A stretch of 64,000 nt of DNA from Aedes albopictus (taxonomy: Eukaryota; Arthropoda; Insecta; Diptera; Culicidae). Each line of letters begins with the position of its first letter. The stretch's first letter is position 1. The notes under the pieces are model-generated. The model saw only the letters and a list, made by a program, of their open reading frames with translations, searched no databases and was not told the origin of the DNA. Shown one piece after another: positions 44,238 through 54,860 of this stretch. Location: positions 93,537,766-93,601,765 of the forward strand of contig NC_085138.1 in assembly GCF_035046485.1 (NCBI RefSeq), in the 5' to 3' direction. Made by a program: the position numbers and the translations under genes.

Positions 44238-44906
44238 GATAAGGTGGTACAGTGGAAGTCAGGGGCGGACGTGAGAAGGAGGAAAATGAAGTTGCACGGG
44301 GGGTTCTGTGCCATTTATCATTTGCCGGCGCCCGGGGAGAGAGAAAAACGAGCATTTCAATGTTGCCACTCTCGGGTCGGAGCTCGGAAGGTGGTGGCGG
44401 TGGTGGGGGCTGATTGCATTGAATGAGGGTGCTATGCCGCCACTACTGCAGTGGGTGTGGGATTGTGGAAGGCATTGGAGCAATTAGAAATTTTTGCATT
44501 TTAATGCAACGTTATTGAATGGCTTTGATGCCGCTGCTGATAGGATGAACGAGGAATGAAAGAATGGGCCAATAGCGTGGTCTTAAAGCGTGAAATTGAA
44601 TTTCTGATATGCACGGGTCGGGTGTGAGGATTAGTGTTAGAGATACTTTAGATAGCCCCGGCAATGTGGCATTGAAACAGTTTTATTTTCTCTTCAATAT
44701 CGAATTGAATTGAATTTCATTATCTAATCAGATGAAAACGACTGTTTAGTGTTTATTGCTTGTTTGGCAATCGATTGTTTTGTGACTTTATCGCCATCTG
44801 AATCAAACAATTTTTCATAACTTTGACATTGCCAATTGTCCGTTAAAAGTTAAATCAATTCAATGAGTCATGTACCAACAAAACATTAACGGGACAGTTA
44901 CAGTTA
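44238..44906. other. Unassigned sequence
   Basis: No element or gene recognised; short ORFs on both strands without motifs. Confidence 0.35.
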
Positions 44907-45122
44907 CCGTCATGCGGGGTGTCAATGGGCCAAAACGGGGTGACATTGAGCCACTATTCCGCACGTTTAGAATACGACCGGAATGCATATTGTGTGCTAT
45001 ACTACTAGAATACATAATTCTAAGATACTTTGCATCCACCGTCGGATTTTCTGACTTATATTGAATCCGTGGGATCGATGGACCAATGTGCCCTCTAGGC
45101 CAAATGTCACCCCGAACGGCGG
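44907..45122. mobile_element. 216-bp TA-flanked MITE
   Basis: Starts CCGTCATGCGGGGTGTCAAT and ends AAATGTCACCCCGAACGGCGG read in parts (CACCCCGAACGGCGG at 45108-45122); imperfect inverted repeats of about 25 bp. TA abuts each end (44905-44906, 45123-45124), as for Tc1/mariner-like elements. Confidence 0.7.
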
Positions 45123-45149
45123 TACATAAAACACAAGACCAGAACGACC

Positions 45150-45235
45150 AAGTTAATTTCCCCTAAAGAAGACACTAATCCCGTGTCGAAACGTTGGGCA
45201 GTTAATAAACATCGTTTCACTATTAAAAGACTGCG
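45150..45235 (+). other. Hammerhead-like motif, degenerate (Penelope-type repeat tail?)
   Basis: CCTAAAGAAGACAC, a seven-base loop TAATCCC, and GTGTCGAAACG give a stem II with the invariant GAAA following it. ACG after GAAA can pair with CGT at about 45211, and TTAAT upstream (about 45151) with ATTAA downstream (about 45222). The expected CUGAUGA core is CTAAAGA here, with an invariant G replaced, so an active ribozyme is unlikely. GTCGAAACGTTGG words are common next to Penelope-like elements in animals. Low confidence. Confidence 0.25.
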
Positions 45236-45364
45236 TAGCCGTTTCTAAAAAAAAGATAAATTTTATGGTTGCTATATACGCCTAACGCTATGCTGAGCAA
45301 AGCGAGTTGCTCCAAGTTGCTCAAATTTTACTCAAGATCAGCACAGAAAGCAAAAGCTGTCTCC

Positions 45365-45630
45365 CCCCCCTTGATAAGAAACTACCGGTGGTGTTCCGGT
45401 ACTGGTTCTGGGTGTCCCATCGGAAGTAGTCAAATGCAAAAAAAAAAACATACATGCGACACAACTAACGGCCTTTTAGGTAGCCTAAAGAACGGTTAAC
45501 GAGAATCTGATGAACGGTAAGCAAGAAAATAGTCTCAGACATATCTGAACCGGTAGTGTCAATCAGTTCCGTGTGTCCCACCGGAAGTGGTCAAATGTAT
45601 TAGGGACACATCAAATTACTTTCTGTGTTA
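45365..45630 (-). repeat. Fragment of the 152-bp satellite family
   Basis: GTGTTCCGGTACTGGTTCTG, CCCATCGGAAGTAGTCAAAT, ACATGCGACACA and TCTGAACCGGTAGTGT reproduce the order of the 28690-29720 units for about two diverged units. No element ends are visible. Confidence 0.7.
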
Positions 45631-46315
45631 GTTAGGTACTTGGTCTGCCGTGTGCAACACTGAGAAAAACGTGTTTTGAGTTTCAGCCTTGTTCCCTTCT
45701 CTACGGACAAGTGTAATAAAAACACAAAGTGAATCCATCAGCATAGCGTTAGAATTGGTATTTATCATTGAAGTATGAACCAAAAGTTTCAAAAACATTC
45801 AATTTACTTTGATTTTTTGAAGAAAAACTCTGGTGGGACTGTAATGCCGATAAATCTAGCAATCTTTGGAATTTTCTCGGCATAAGCTTTCCCATGTCAT
45901 GTGAGATGTTCAGTATAAGCTGTCCCATGATGAAATTTTCAAATCATATCAGGATGTCCGGAGAATGTTCAGGATTCCCTCTGAAATTCTCGGATAGTTT
46001 TTTAGGCATATACATTAAACATTGCATAACATTGGAGGAAAAATAAATGAACATGAGACAGCTTATGCTGCACAATGGAACATGGGACAACTTGTGATGA
46101 CAAAACTGAACATGGGACAAATTGACTTGATGTTGTTTTCATGGAGTTTCTAAGTATACTAACCGAGAGTGAATTCTGAAAGTATACGCAAAAATAGACC
46201 TTTTGATGATAATAAGTCAAAATCGTCAAAAAAGTAACATGGAACAACTATGCTCTCATGGCAAAGCTTGAAGTAGTTGTTCGATGATTCCTAGTTTTCG
46301 ATAGGAGGAAGCGAT

Positions 46316-46745
46316 AAAAGCTTGAAAGGATGTCGCCCAATTTCTCTGCTAAACTATGACTACAAGGTTTAGGCAAGGGTTCTCAAGCAAAGATTACTAC
46401 AATTGCTTCCCTTAGTGTTGTGTTAATGTTAATGTGTTAATGTTAAACACCAAAAGTGTTCGAATGGGATAAAGGTCTATTTTTGAAGCAAACAATCTGT
46501 CAACTAAAACATCTTCGAAAAAGTGCCCCAATGATGTTTTTTGACTTCAATCATGCATTAGATCGCGTAAGTCCTGAGCCAAACCATGGAGAACACAAAC
46601 ACAACCCTGATTTGTGGTCCTACTTGCCACGATGTGCGGCCAATCGTATTCCAAGATCTTGGTTAAGGTCATTTGACTCAGGAGTTCAAAATCAACCGAT
46701 TAGTACGGCAGGAGGAGTCGTTATCTGTAATTCGATCGGAAGCAG
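46316..46745 (+). pseudogene. L1-clade LINE reverse transcriptase relic
   Basis: The plus strand reads GCRPISLLNYDYKV, a stop, then ARVLKQRLLQLLP (46328-46411), the L1 form of RPISLLN.DYK.L. Farther on, with frame changes, come HQKCSNG (46451-46470), FFDFNHALDRV, the first catalytic block (46538-46570), and a decayed RSVRQGDPLS-like stretch near 46700-46720. Multiple stops and frameshifts make it a relic. It is interrupted at 46764 by a foldback. Confidence 0.72.
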
Positions 46746-46763
46746 TACTCAGACACCCCGACT

Positions 46764-47182
46764 AGGGTGGGCTAATTTTGAAAAATCACTTCGGGATATG
46801 ATTTCCCAAGTGGGAAGTGATCTACTGATGTGCAGTGAGCTGTGCAAAAATAAGTGATTTCGGTTGATATATTTAGGGGTGGCGCAAAGGGTTTAAGTGG
46901 AATTTATGCTAGAGAAAACATTCCAAAAACAATTCAAATTTTATTCTCATACACATCTTTTCTAGACATAATAAGTGATTCTAGAATCCACTTAGGCCAA
47001 ATTTGACCTCAAAATTGCGATATCTCTACTTATTTTTGAGATAATTGAAAAAACGTCCTACTTAAGTATCTAACCCCTATATATCAACCGAAATCGCTCA
47101 TTTTTAAACCTCTCTCAGATTTCGACCACTTTTCACTTGAGAAATCATATCCCGGAGAGATTTTCAAAATTAGCCCCCTACT
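46764..47182. mobile_element. 419-bp foldback
   Basis: AGGGTGGGCTAATTTTGAAA on the left mirrors TTTTCAAAATTAGCCCCCTA on the right; pairing resumes at CGGGATATGATTTC and GATTTCGGTTGATATAT. The word CCCCGACT lies on both sides (46756-46763, 47183-47190), an 8-bp duplication consistent with hAT-type insertion. Confidence 0.75.
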
Positions 47183-47190
47183 CCCCGACT

Positions 47191-48020
47191 CAATGCCTCA
47201 GGATCGGTACGCTCAAGTTACGGAACTCGTGGGCAGGGAACTCTCGCACCTAAAAAAGGGAACCACAACAGAACTTCACGAACACTATATTTAGTTTTCA
47301 AATCATATTCCAGGATCTTTGCACTTCTATCCTCCCTCTATCTCCCACATTATTAAAGCTAACTTGGCCTTATCGTTGGGGCCTCTATCCTGCAGCACTC
47401 CACCACTTCTGTCCTCCACTACGTCTTGGGTATTGCACGATGGCGGTGGCTCGGTGTGGCCTGGGGTTGCGCCGTACGGGTTCTTGAACCTCCTACGTGC
47501 CTCATCAGGCCTATCTGGTTACGGATCAGCCATCGGCAAGTTCTGTACCGGAGTTCGCCCAGAAAGACACGGAAACGACGTATGGAAATCGATCGGGCGT
47601 TTTTACGTAAAAAACGTAAGGGTTCTGCAGCGTAGAGAGGGCATTACTAATAGGTTCCAAAAGCTAGTTTTGTTGGTATTACCTGTAGTTCACTGCTCTT
47701 CCACTCGTTCTATTCCTTCCACTTCCTAAATAGTCACTCTTTTGCTTCGACTTCAGAATTAGATTTTACTACCTTGATCGACAAACTCTGGATAAGTGAA
47801 AAAAAAGTCGTCATCGTCGATCGCCTTGAGGTTCATGATCTCGTTCCTCAGTCATTGCCCTCTCCAGTCCAGTAAAAAGTCCCTCTAGTGCTGGTGGCTT
47901 ATTACCTTACCTTCGCGGTACGCGAAGCGAGTTCGAGTACTCTCTCTATTGGTGAGCGCTCAACCAGCTATAGCCTTGAGCTGTCGTATCTATCCTGGAA
48001 GATGGGGATCTGGCTAGTAA
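47191..48020. other. Unassigned, possibly LINE-derived, sequence
   Basis: After the foldback, open frames (47319-47729, 136 codons; 47426-47635, 69 codons) continue on the plus strand. They lie where the downstream part of the L1 relic would be, but I cannot match them to L1 motifs, and no catalytic block is seen. Confidence 0.35.
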
Positions 48021-48203
48021 GGGTCTGTCCATAATCTACGTAGACTCTTATGGTGGGACCGGTGGGGGGGGGGGTCTGGCCAAAGTCTACGCTCCATACA
48101 AGTTTCGAAAGTTTTGTATGAACAAAAGTCTACGGAGGGGGAGGGGGGGGGGGGGGGGTCTGAGATGACCCAAAATGAATCTACGTAGTTTATTAACAGC
48201 GCC
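48021..48203 (+). mobile_element. MITE with CTACGTAGA ends and long G runs
   Basis: Starts GGGTCTGTCCATAATCTACG and ends with the complement of GGCGCTGTTAATAAACTACG. Internal order: AAAGTCTACGCTCCATACAA, TTTTGTATGAACAAAAGTCT, then a G-rich tract of about 28 bases (48136-48158 nearly all G), GTCTGAGATGACCC. A second G run lies at 48063-48073. The same family occurs at 12505-12672 and, reversed, at 62369-62522. Confidence 0.85.
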
Positions 48204-48231
48204 TAACATAGACTATCCGTTGCACTCAACT

Positions 48232-48356
48232 CCCGGATGGAGAGGGGGCCAACTCAACTTGTTGTTGGTCGACTCCACGAAGCGTGGGCATTCGAAGAGC
48301 ACATGCTCCGCATTCTCGTCGTAGTCTGCGCATTCCGAACATTCTTGGAGTATGAT
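48232..48356 (-). pseudogene. R1-clade ORF2 C-terminal relic
   Basis: The minus strand reads LQECSECADYDENAEHVLF followed by ECPRFVESTNN. This is the C-x-x-C...AEHVLFxCPRF motif found at the C-terminus of the intact R1-clade ORF2 at 990-4013 (CPVCNGLEETAEHVLFVCPRF is its counterpart there, 21 residues apart from flanks and differing at many positions). Only about 40 codons remain; it is from a different R1 lineage. Confidence 0.75.
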
Positions 48357-48369
48357 ACGGAGAAAACAC

Positions 48370-48520
48370 CAAGAGTGGTCCAGAGAGCTTCAGGGGCGTT
48401 TCATGGAGCTTCAGGGTGTTTCAAGGGTCCCAAGGAACGCCCTTGGGGCGAGAGATGTTCCAGGGATGTTCTGGGGAGCTTGAGAAAAGCTCGTACCAAG
48501 TAGGTTGTTCAACTCTACTA
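48370..48520 (+). repeat. Degenerate GTTTCAGGG-like repeats
   Basis: GAGAGCTTCAGGGGCGTTTC, GGAGCTTCAGGGTGTTTC and similar words recur for 150 bp. The same GC-rich vocabulary fills 62640-63200. Confidence 0.55.
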
Positions 48521-49074
48521 CTAAGTTCATGGGAGATTTCAGGTTTGAAAAGGAGCAAGAAGGTTTTACAAAAGTTTTTTAAATTCCTTGTCGGGTATCT
48601 ACATCATTGCGACCAGTTGATAAATCTACGAATTTACGAAGGCTTAGGGGTTTGCTTTGAGAGCATGTGGGTTTATGAGATTCGAGGAGATCATGGAGTA
48701 TCATAAATTTTCTAAGTAGATTTAAAGGGCTTTTAGGCGGTACTTAAGGCAGTTTAACATAGATTTCTAGCGGTTTTAACACTTTGAAGCCGGAGGGGTC
48801 CCCATCATAGAAACAGCTGTATAAATTCACTCAATCGATAAAACAGAATACTGTCTTCGGCAAAATTGCTGCAAATTGAGTCCTGTATTAGGCAAAAATA
48901 TGCATATTTGTATTTGGGCTTTATTGACAACCTACAACAACCTGCCTGAACACCATGAAATTAAAAAAAAAAAACAAAATAATTGACATACCAGTTGATT
49001 TAAAAGCTGAACTTGGATGTGGATTACGTTTATATGTATTATTTAACCTTTGCCAAGAATATCAAAAGGTGTTT

Positions 49075-50010
49075 TATATTCTGGGATGTTCTAGGTGCTC
49101 CAAACTGTCCTATTGTGGAGTCCTTCAAATCTACAAGAATTATTTTATGTATTTTCAACACAAATAATAGCATTGCATAACCTACTGCGTTCCGGGAAGC
49201 TCTTGCCATCTACAATGTCATTTATAGACACTATAGGGATATTCCAGTTCAGCCAAACTATCTCGGAGTTAAGAACCTCAGGTCTACACTAGTAACAAGA
49301 GCTATATCTGTTATACTGAGTAACATTGCATAATCAACCGCAGTTACTGAAGCAATCTGAAGTCTACCAGCTTATTACAAACCTTTGGGATATTCAGGAT
49401 CGTCTAAACTGTTATATAAAGAAATCCTTCAAATGTAGAAGAAAAACTATGTGTATTCGCAATAAATAAAAATATTGCATAATTTGCTGGGATCCGCGAA
49501 GCTCTTGAAATCTCAAATGTCATTTAGAGACACTACAGTGATATACCAGGTCAGCCAAACTACCTTGCAGTTCAGGACTTCAGGTCTGCACTCGTAACAA
49601 GAGCCATATCTGTTATACTGAGTAACGTTGCAAATTTATCCGTGGTTACTGGACCAATCTGAAGTGTACTTGTTTATTATAAACCTTTGGGACATTCAGG
49701 TTCCTCCAGACTGTTCTATAATGAAATCCTTCAAATCTACAGGAAAATCTATATGTGTTTACACCATAAATAAAAGCATAGCATAATCTTGTGAGATCCG
49801 TGAAGCTTTTCAAAACTCAAATGACGTTAAGAGATACTATAGGAATGTTCCAGGTCAGCCAAACTATCTTGGAGTTCAAAACTTCAGGTCTACATTCGTA
49901 ACATCAGCTATATTTGACATACTGAGTTACGTTTCATAATCAATCGCGGTGACTGGACCAACCTGAAGTCTATTATATATTATTATGAACCTTTGGGACA
50001 CTGAGAGTTG
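49075..50010 (+). repeat. 303-bp tandem repeat, about three copies
   Basis: The word AGCCAAACTA recurs at 49251, 49553 and 49857 (spacing 302 and 304 bp). Other landmarks keep the same phase: CCTTCAAATCTACA at 49121, 49424 and 49728, and ACTGAGTAAC at 49315, 49616 and 49923. Copies are diverged but collinear; the first unit starts near 49075 and the last decays after 50000. No coding potential is shared between units. Confidence 0.9.
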
Positions 50011-50095
50011 TCAAAACATTAAACTGTAATCTGTAATCGCCTTGGCATATCATGAGTCTTTTCCAGATAGTTTTGAGATATTCCAGATCAACAAC

Positions 50096-50522
50096 ACTAC
50101 TCACAAGGAACCAATGAGATATCTGCCGGGGACTAGCAGGAGTCTTCAGTGTGTGAGCGTTTATGATCTTCTATTTTTAAGGCGACAATGGCGCCTACCA
50201 CGTCAAGTTGCAGGTACACATCAGACCGAATATACCTCTGCGTCTGCACAAACTCATGCGGATGTCGGAGTGTTGGTGGAATACGGTTGGCAGTGGGATC
50301 ACACATTGGTGCGTGTATGTCAGGTGATAGATTAGTTCGATTATTACTATGAATGCGGCACACTTATAGATTGTTTCTAAGCTATGAAAGTTGGAAGAAA
50401 GGGAAACGGCTTTTCAACCGTCTCTGTTTCTGTTGATGGCACATACATGAATGGAAATGTAAAGAGGAGAGTAAGACCTTCTGCATACGAATCAGAAGCG
50501 GTTGCCACTAGACCACCAAGCC
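50096..50522 (-). mobile_element. tRNA-headed SINE-like repeat, copy 2, B box missing
   Basis: Reverse complement of 11351-11970: the A-box region GGGCTTGGTGGTCTAGTGG lies at 50504-50522, and CATGAGTTTGTGCAGACGC, GAGATATCTGCCGG and the rest follow. Between GCAGAAGGTC and CTCTCCTC the stretch carrying the B box in copy 1 is absent, so this copy cannot be transcribed from that promoter. Confidence 0.75.
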
Positions 50523-50539
50523 CGTCTTCGAGATTTGCA

Positions 50540-52037
50540 GTATAGCGTATTATGGACTAACTGTAACACCAACAATTTACTCAAACGAATTTTGAATCGA
50601 CCCATACGGAACTCAGTCAATGTCCGGTCCATGATATTGGCATTAACCTAAAACTCCGAGAAAATCCCTGCCATTGCCACAATTTGACGCTCGTACACCT
50701 TTTCGCATAACGCTTCAAACCCATAAATCCAACCTAGTGCAATCACTGCCAGCTTCCCAAACGGTACAAATCATCGGCAAATCCCTGCTAATAGTAAAAT
50801 ATTACCGTTTTATTAGACAGGTTTCCTTCCGCTAGCTGCCATCCAGCGAGCGACCGCCGCCCGATCGTGATAAATGACGGTATTTACTATTAATCCTGCA
50901 ATTGAACGTAATAAAAGTAAAAGAGCAGCACATCGCAGAACAAAACTTTCCAACAACGCCAACGGTTGGATCGAGTGTGCTTCCCTACAGGAGGGCGGTA
51001 TCTGTAGAGCCCTATGCAGTTATATCTTTTCTTTCTGTTGATACCTGGTTCTATTGCTTCCTCCCCGGTTATCGGTGGCATTCCCCCACCAGCGCACCGC
51101 TCCAACTCGCGAAGCCCTCACAAGAAAAAAAACCGTTCCCATCGCAATAACTCCATTCACTGGGCTCTGACTGTGCGGTAGCTTCACCACAAAGTGGCAG
51201 CACAAAATTATAAAAGATAACGAGCGAATCCTTTCTTCCTTCTCCGAAGAGGAAGTGCAGAAGCGGGCGGGAGGTCGAAAGTTATTCCCGGGAAAGAATG
51301 AAAACTTTTCCATTTTCTTTTCAAGCAATAAATATTTATTCGACAATAAGTTTCCCAGTAAAAGCGCTCGTCCTGCTCCGCGCCACACACAATACCTTCA
51401 CGAGAGCCAGATCCAAGAACTCTATTGATCCGCGCGAGCAGCGGCGAGCACACACAAAATGTTTAGCTTTACTTCCCATCATCATCATATCGTGGCAGGC
51501 TGAAGCTGCATTTGGTGGTTTCCGAAAACGGAACGAGCTCACCAACGAGCGTGGGACAGCTCCAAAAAGGGAAAATAAGCCAACCTTTTGGAAATCCTCC
51601 GTTCGGTCGAGGTAGGTTCTTATTTTTCTTCCAGACTTTTGAATTGTTATCAAATACGTTGGAAACCAATTCGATCCATTTCCACTGTCATCATCGTCAT
51701 CGGGTGGAGAAAAATGGTGTAGTGGGGCATCATTGTCCTTTTTGCAACGGCGATGGCTGATTCGAAGCTGCTAGGGAAAAAGTTTATGAAAACTGAAGAA
51801 GTTTCAGTTCAGTCAGAAATGCACAATAGCGTGCCTAGAATGCGAACCATGGTAACGGAATTGAATCTGGGGAAAACAATGTGCAGTGAAAAAAGTTGAG
51901 CATTTATTCAAAAAATATCTAACAATGTCTGGACAATAGAAGGAAACTATTTATGTAATTAAAAATTTAAAAAAAAATTTTTTCCTTTTGAGATTGCACT
52001 TTAGGAGGCTTTCTTCTAGGATTCTTCCTGGAGGGCC
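50540..52037. other. Unassigned sequence next to the 23-bp array
   Basis: No recognisable gene; overlapping ORFs of 60-120 codons on both strands near 50900-51760 carry no motif. A block of about 45 bp is duplicated: GATGGCTGATTCGAAGCTGC then TTTATGAAAACTGAAGAAG at 51751-51801 and GATGGCTCATTCGAAACTGC then TTTATGAAAGCGGAAAAAG at 52040-52090, directly before the array. Confidence 0.45.
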
Positions 52038-52098
52038 AACGATGGCTCATTCGAAACTGCTGGGGAATGTTTATGAAAGCGGAAAAAGATTGCGTGCC

Positions 52099-54860
52099 AG
52101 CGGGATTCCTCCAGAAATCTCAGCAGGATTCCTCCGGGAATCTCAGCGGGATTCCTCTGGGAATCTCAGCGGGATTCCTCTGGAAATCTCAGCGGGATTC
52201 CTCTGGGAATCTCAGCGGGATTCATCTGGGAATCTCAGCGGGATTCCTCTGGGAATCTCAGCGGGATTCCTCTGGGAATCTCAGCGGGATTCCTCTGGGA
52301 ATCTCAGCGGTTTTCCTTCGGGAATCTCAGCGGGATTCCTCCGGGAATCTCAGCGGGATTCCTCCGGGAATCTCAGCGGGATTCCTCCGGGAATCTCAGC
52401 GGGATTCCTCTGGGAATCTCAGCGGGATTCCTCTGGAAATCTCAGCGGGATTCCTCTGGGAATCTCAGCGGGATTCCTCCGGGAATCTCAGCGGGATTCC
52501 TTCGGGAATCTCAGCGGGATTCCTTCGGGAATCTCAGCGGGATTCCTTCGGGAATCTCAGCGGGATTCCTCCGGGAATCTCAGCGGGATTCCTCCGGGAA
52601 TCTCAGCGGGATTCCTCCGGGAATCTCAGCGGGATTCCTCCGGGAATCTCAGCGGGATTCCTCCGGGAATCTCAGCGGGATTCCTCCGGGAATCTCAGCG
52701 GGATTCCTCCGGGAATCTCAGCGGGATTCCTCCGGGAATCTCAGCGGGATTCCTCCGGGAATCTCAGCGGGATTCCTCCGGGAATCTCAGCGGGATTCCT
52801 CCGGGAATCTCAGCGGGATTCCTCCGGGAATCTCAGCGGGATTCCTCCGGGAATCTCAGCGGGATTCCTCCGGGAATCTCAGCGGGATTCCTCCGGGAAT
52901 CTCAGCGGGATTCCTCCGGGAATCTCAGCGGGATTCCTCCGGGAATCTCAGCGGGATTCCTCCGGGAATCTCAGCGGGATTCCTCCGGGAATCTCAGCGG
53001 GATTCCTCCGGGAATCTCAGCGGGATTCCTCCGAGAATCTCAGCGGGATTCCTCCGGGAATCTCAGCGGGATTCCTCCGGGAATCTCAGCGGGATTCCTC
53101 CGGGAATCTCAGCGGGATTCCTCCGGGAATCTCAGCGGGATTCCTCCGGGAATCTCAGCGGGATTCCTCCGGGAATCTCAGCGGGATTCCTCCGGGAATC
53201 TCAGCGGGATTCCTCCGGGAATCTCAGCGGGATTCCTCCTGGAATCTCAGCGGGATTCCTCCGGGAATATCAGCAGGATTCCTCCGGGAATCCTAGCAGG
53301 ATTCCTCCGGGAATCCTAGCAGGATTCCTCCGGGAATCCTAGCAGGATTCCTCCGGGAATCCTAGCAGGATTCCTCCGGGAATCCTAGCAGGATTCCTCC
53401 GGGAATCCTAGCAGGATTCCTCCGGGAATCCTAGCAGGATTCCTCCGGGAATCCTAGCAGGATTCCTCCGGGAATCCTAGCAGGATTCCTCCGGGAATCC
53501 TAGCAGGATTCCTCCGGGAATCCTAGCAGGATTCCTTCGGGAATCCTAGCAGGATTCCTTCGGGAATCCTAGCAGGATTCCTCCGGGAATCCTAGCAGAA
53601 TTCCTCCGGGAATCCTAGCAGAATTCCTCCGGGAATCCTAGCAGGATTCCTCCGGGAATCCTAGCAGGATTCCTCCGGGAATCCTAGCAGGATTCCTTCG
53701 GGAATCCTAGCAGGATTCCTCCGGGAATCCTAGCAGGATTCCTCCGGGAATCCTAGCAGGATTCCTCCGGGAATCTCAGCGGGATTCCTCCGGGAATCTC
53801 AGCGGGATTCCTCCGGGAATCTCAGCGGGATTCCTCCGGGAATCTCAGCGGGATTCCTCCGGGAATCTCAGCGGGATTCCTCCGGGAATCTCAGCGGGAT
53901 TCCTCCGGGAATCTCAGCGGGATTCCTCCGGGAATCTCAGCGGGATTCCTCCGGGAATCTCAGCGGGATTCCTCCGGGAATCTCAGCGGGATTCCTCCGG
54001 GAATCTCAGCGGGATTCCTCCGGGAATCTCAGCGGGATTCCTCCGGGAATCTCAGCGGGATTCCTCCGGGAATCTCAGCGGGATTCCTCCGGGAATCTCA
54101 GCGGGATTCCTCCGGGAATCTCAGCGGGATTCCTCCGAGAATCTCAGCGGGATTCCTCCGGGAATCTCAGCGGGATTCCTCCGGGAATCTCAGCGGGATT
54201 CCTCCGGGAATCTCAGCGGGATTCCTCCGGGAATCTCAGCGGGATTCCTCCGGGAATCTCAGCGGGATTCCTCCGGGAATCTCAGCGGGATTCCTCCGGG
54301 AATCTCAGTGGGATTCCTCCGGGAATCTCAGCGGGATTCCTCCGGGAATCCTAGCAGGATTCCTCCGGGAATCCTAGCAGGATTCCTTCGGGAATCCTAG
54401 CAGGATTCCTCCGGGAATCATAGCAGAATTCCTCCGGGAATCCTAGCAGGATTCCTCCGGGAATCATAGCAGAATTCCTCCGGGAATCCTAGCAGGATTC
54501 CTCCGGGAATCCTAGCAGGATTCCTCCGGGAATCCTAGCAGGATTCCTCCGGGAATCCTAGCAGGATTCCTCCGGGAATCCTAGCAGGATTCCTCCGGGA
54601 ATCCTAGCAGGATTCCTCCGGGAATCCTAGCAGGATTCCTCCGGGAATCCTAGCAGGATTCCTCCGGGAATCCTAGCAGGATTCCTCCGGGAATCCTAGC
54701 AGGATTCCTCCGGGAATCCTAGCAGGATTCCTCCGGGAATCCTAGCAGGATTCCTCCGGGAATCCTAGCAGGATTCCTCCGGGAATCCTAGCAGGATTCC
54801 TCCAAGAGTCCCAACATGATTCATCCGGGAATCCTAGCAGGACCTTTCTGGGAATTTCAA
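52099..54860 (+). repeat. 23-bp minisatellite, about 120 units in alternating variant blocks
   Basis: Each unit starts GGGATTCCTCCGGG and ends AATCTCAGC (variant A) or starts AGGATTCCTCCGGG and ends AATCCTAGC (variant B). Blocks run A (52099-53270), B (53287-53760), A (53763-54342), B (54348-54860). CCTCTGGG and CCTTCGGG sub-variants cluster at the left of the first A block. Since 23 is not a multiple of 3, variant A gives the same 23-residue peptide in all three plus frames with no stop, explaining the overlapping open frames at 51988-53319 and 52067-53296; variant B adds TAG. This is not a gene. Confidence 0.97.

Noticed and set aside
47319..47729. 136-codon ORF after the L1 relic
   Set aside because: Position fits an L1 downstream region, but no L1 motif can be aligned by eye; left as unassigned.
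51020..51760. Cluster of overlapping 80-120 codon ORFs on both strands
   Set aside because: Mutually overlapping in several frames with no family motif; typical of stop-poor, moderately GC-rich non-coding DNA.
51988..53319. 443- and 409-codon overlapping open frames suggesting a large repetitive protein
   Set aside because: They translate a 23-bp tandem unit that is stop-free in all three plus frames; no start context, domain or unique flanking exon supports a gene.
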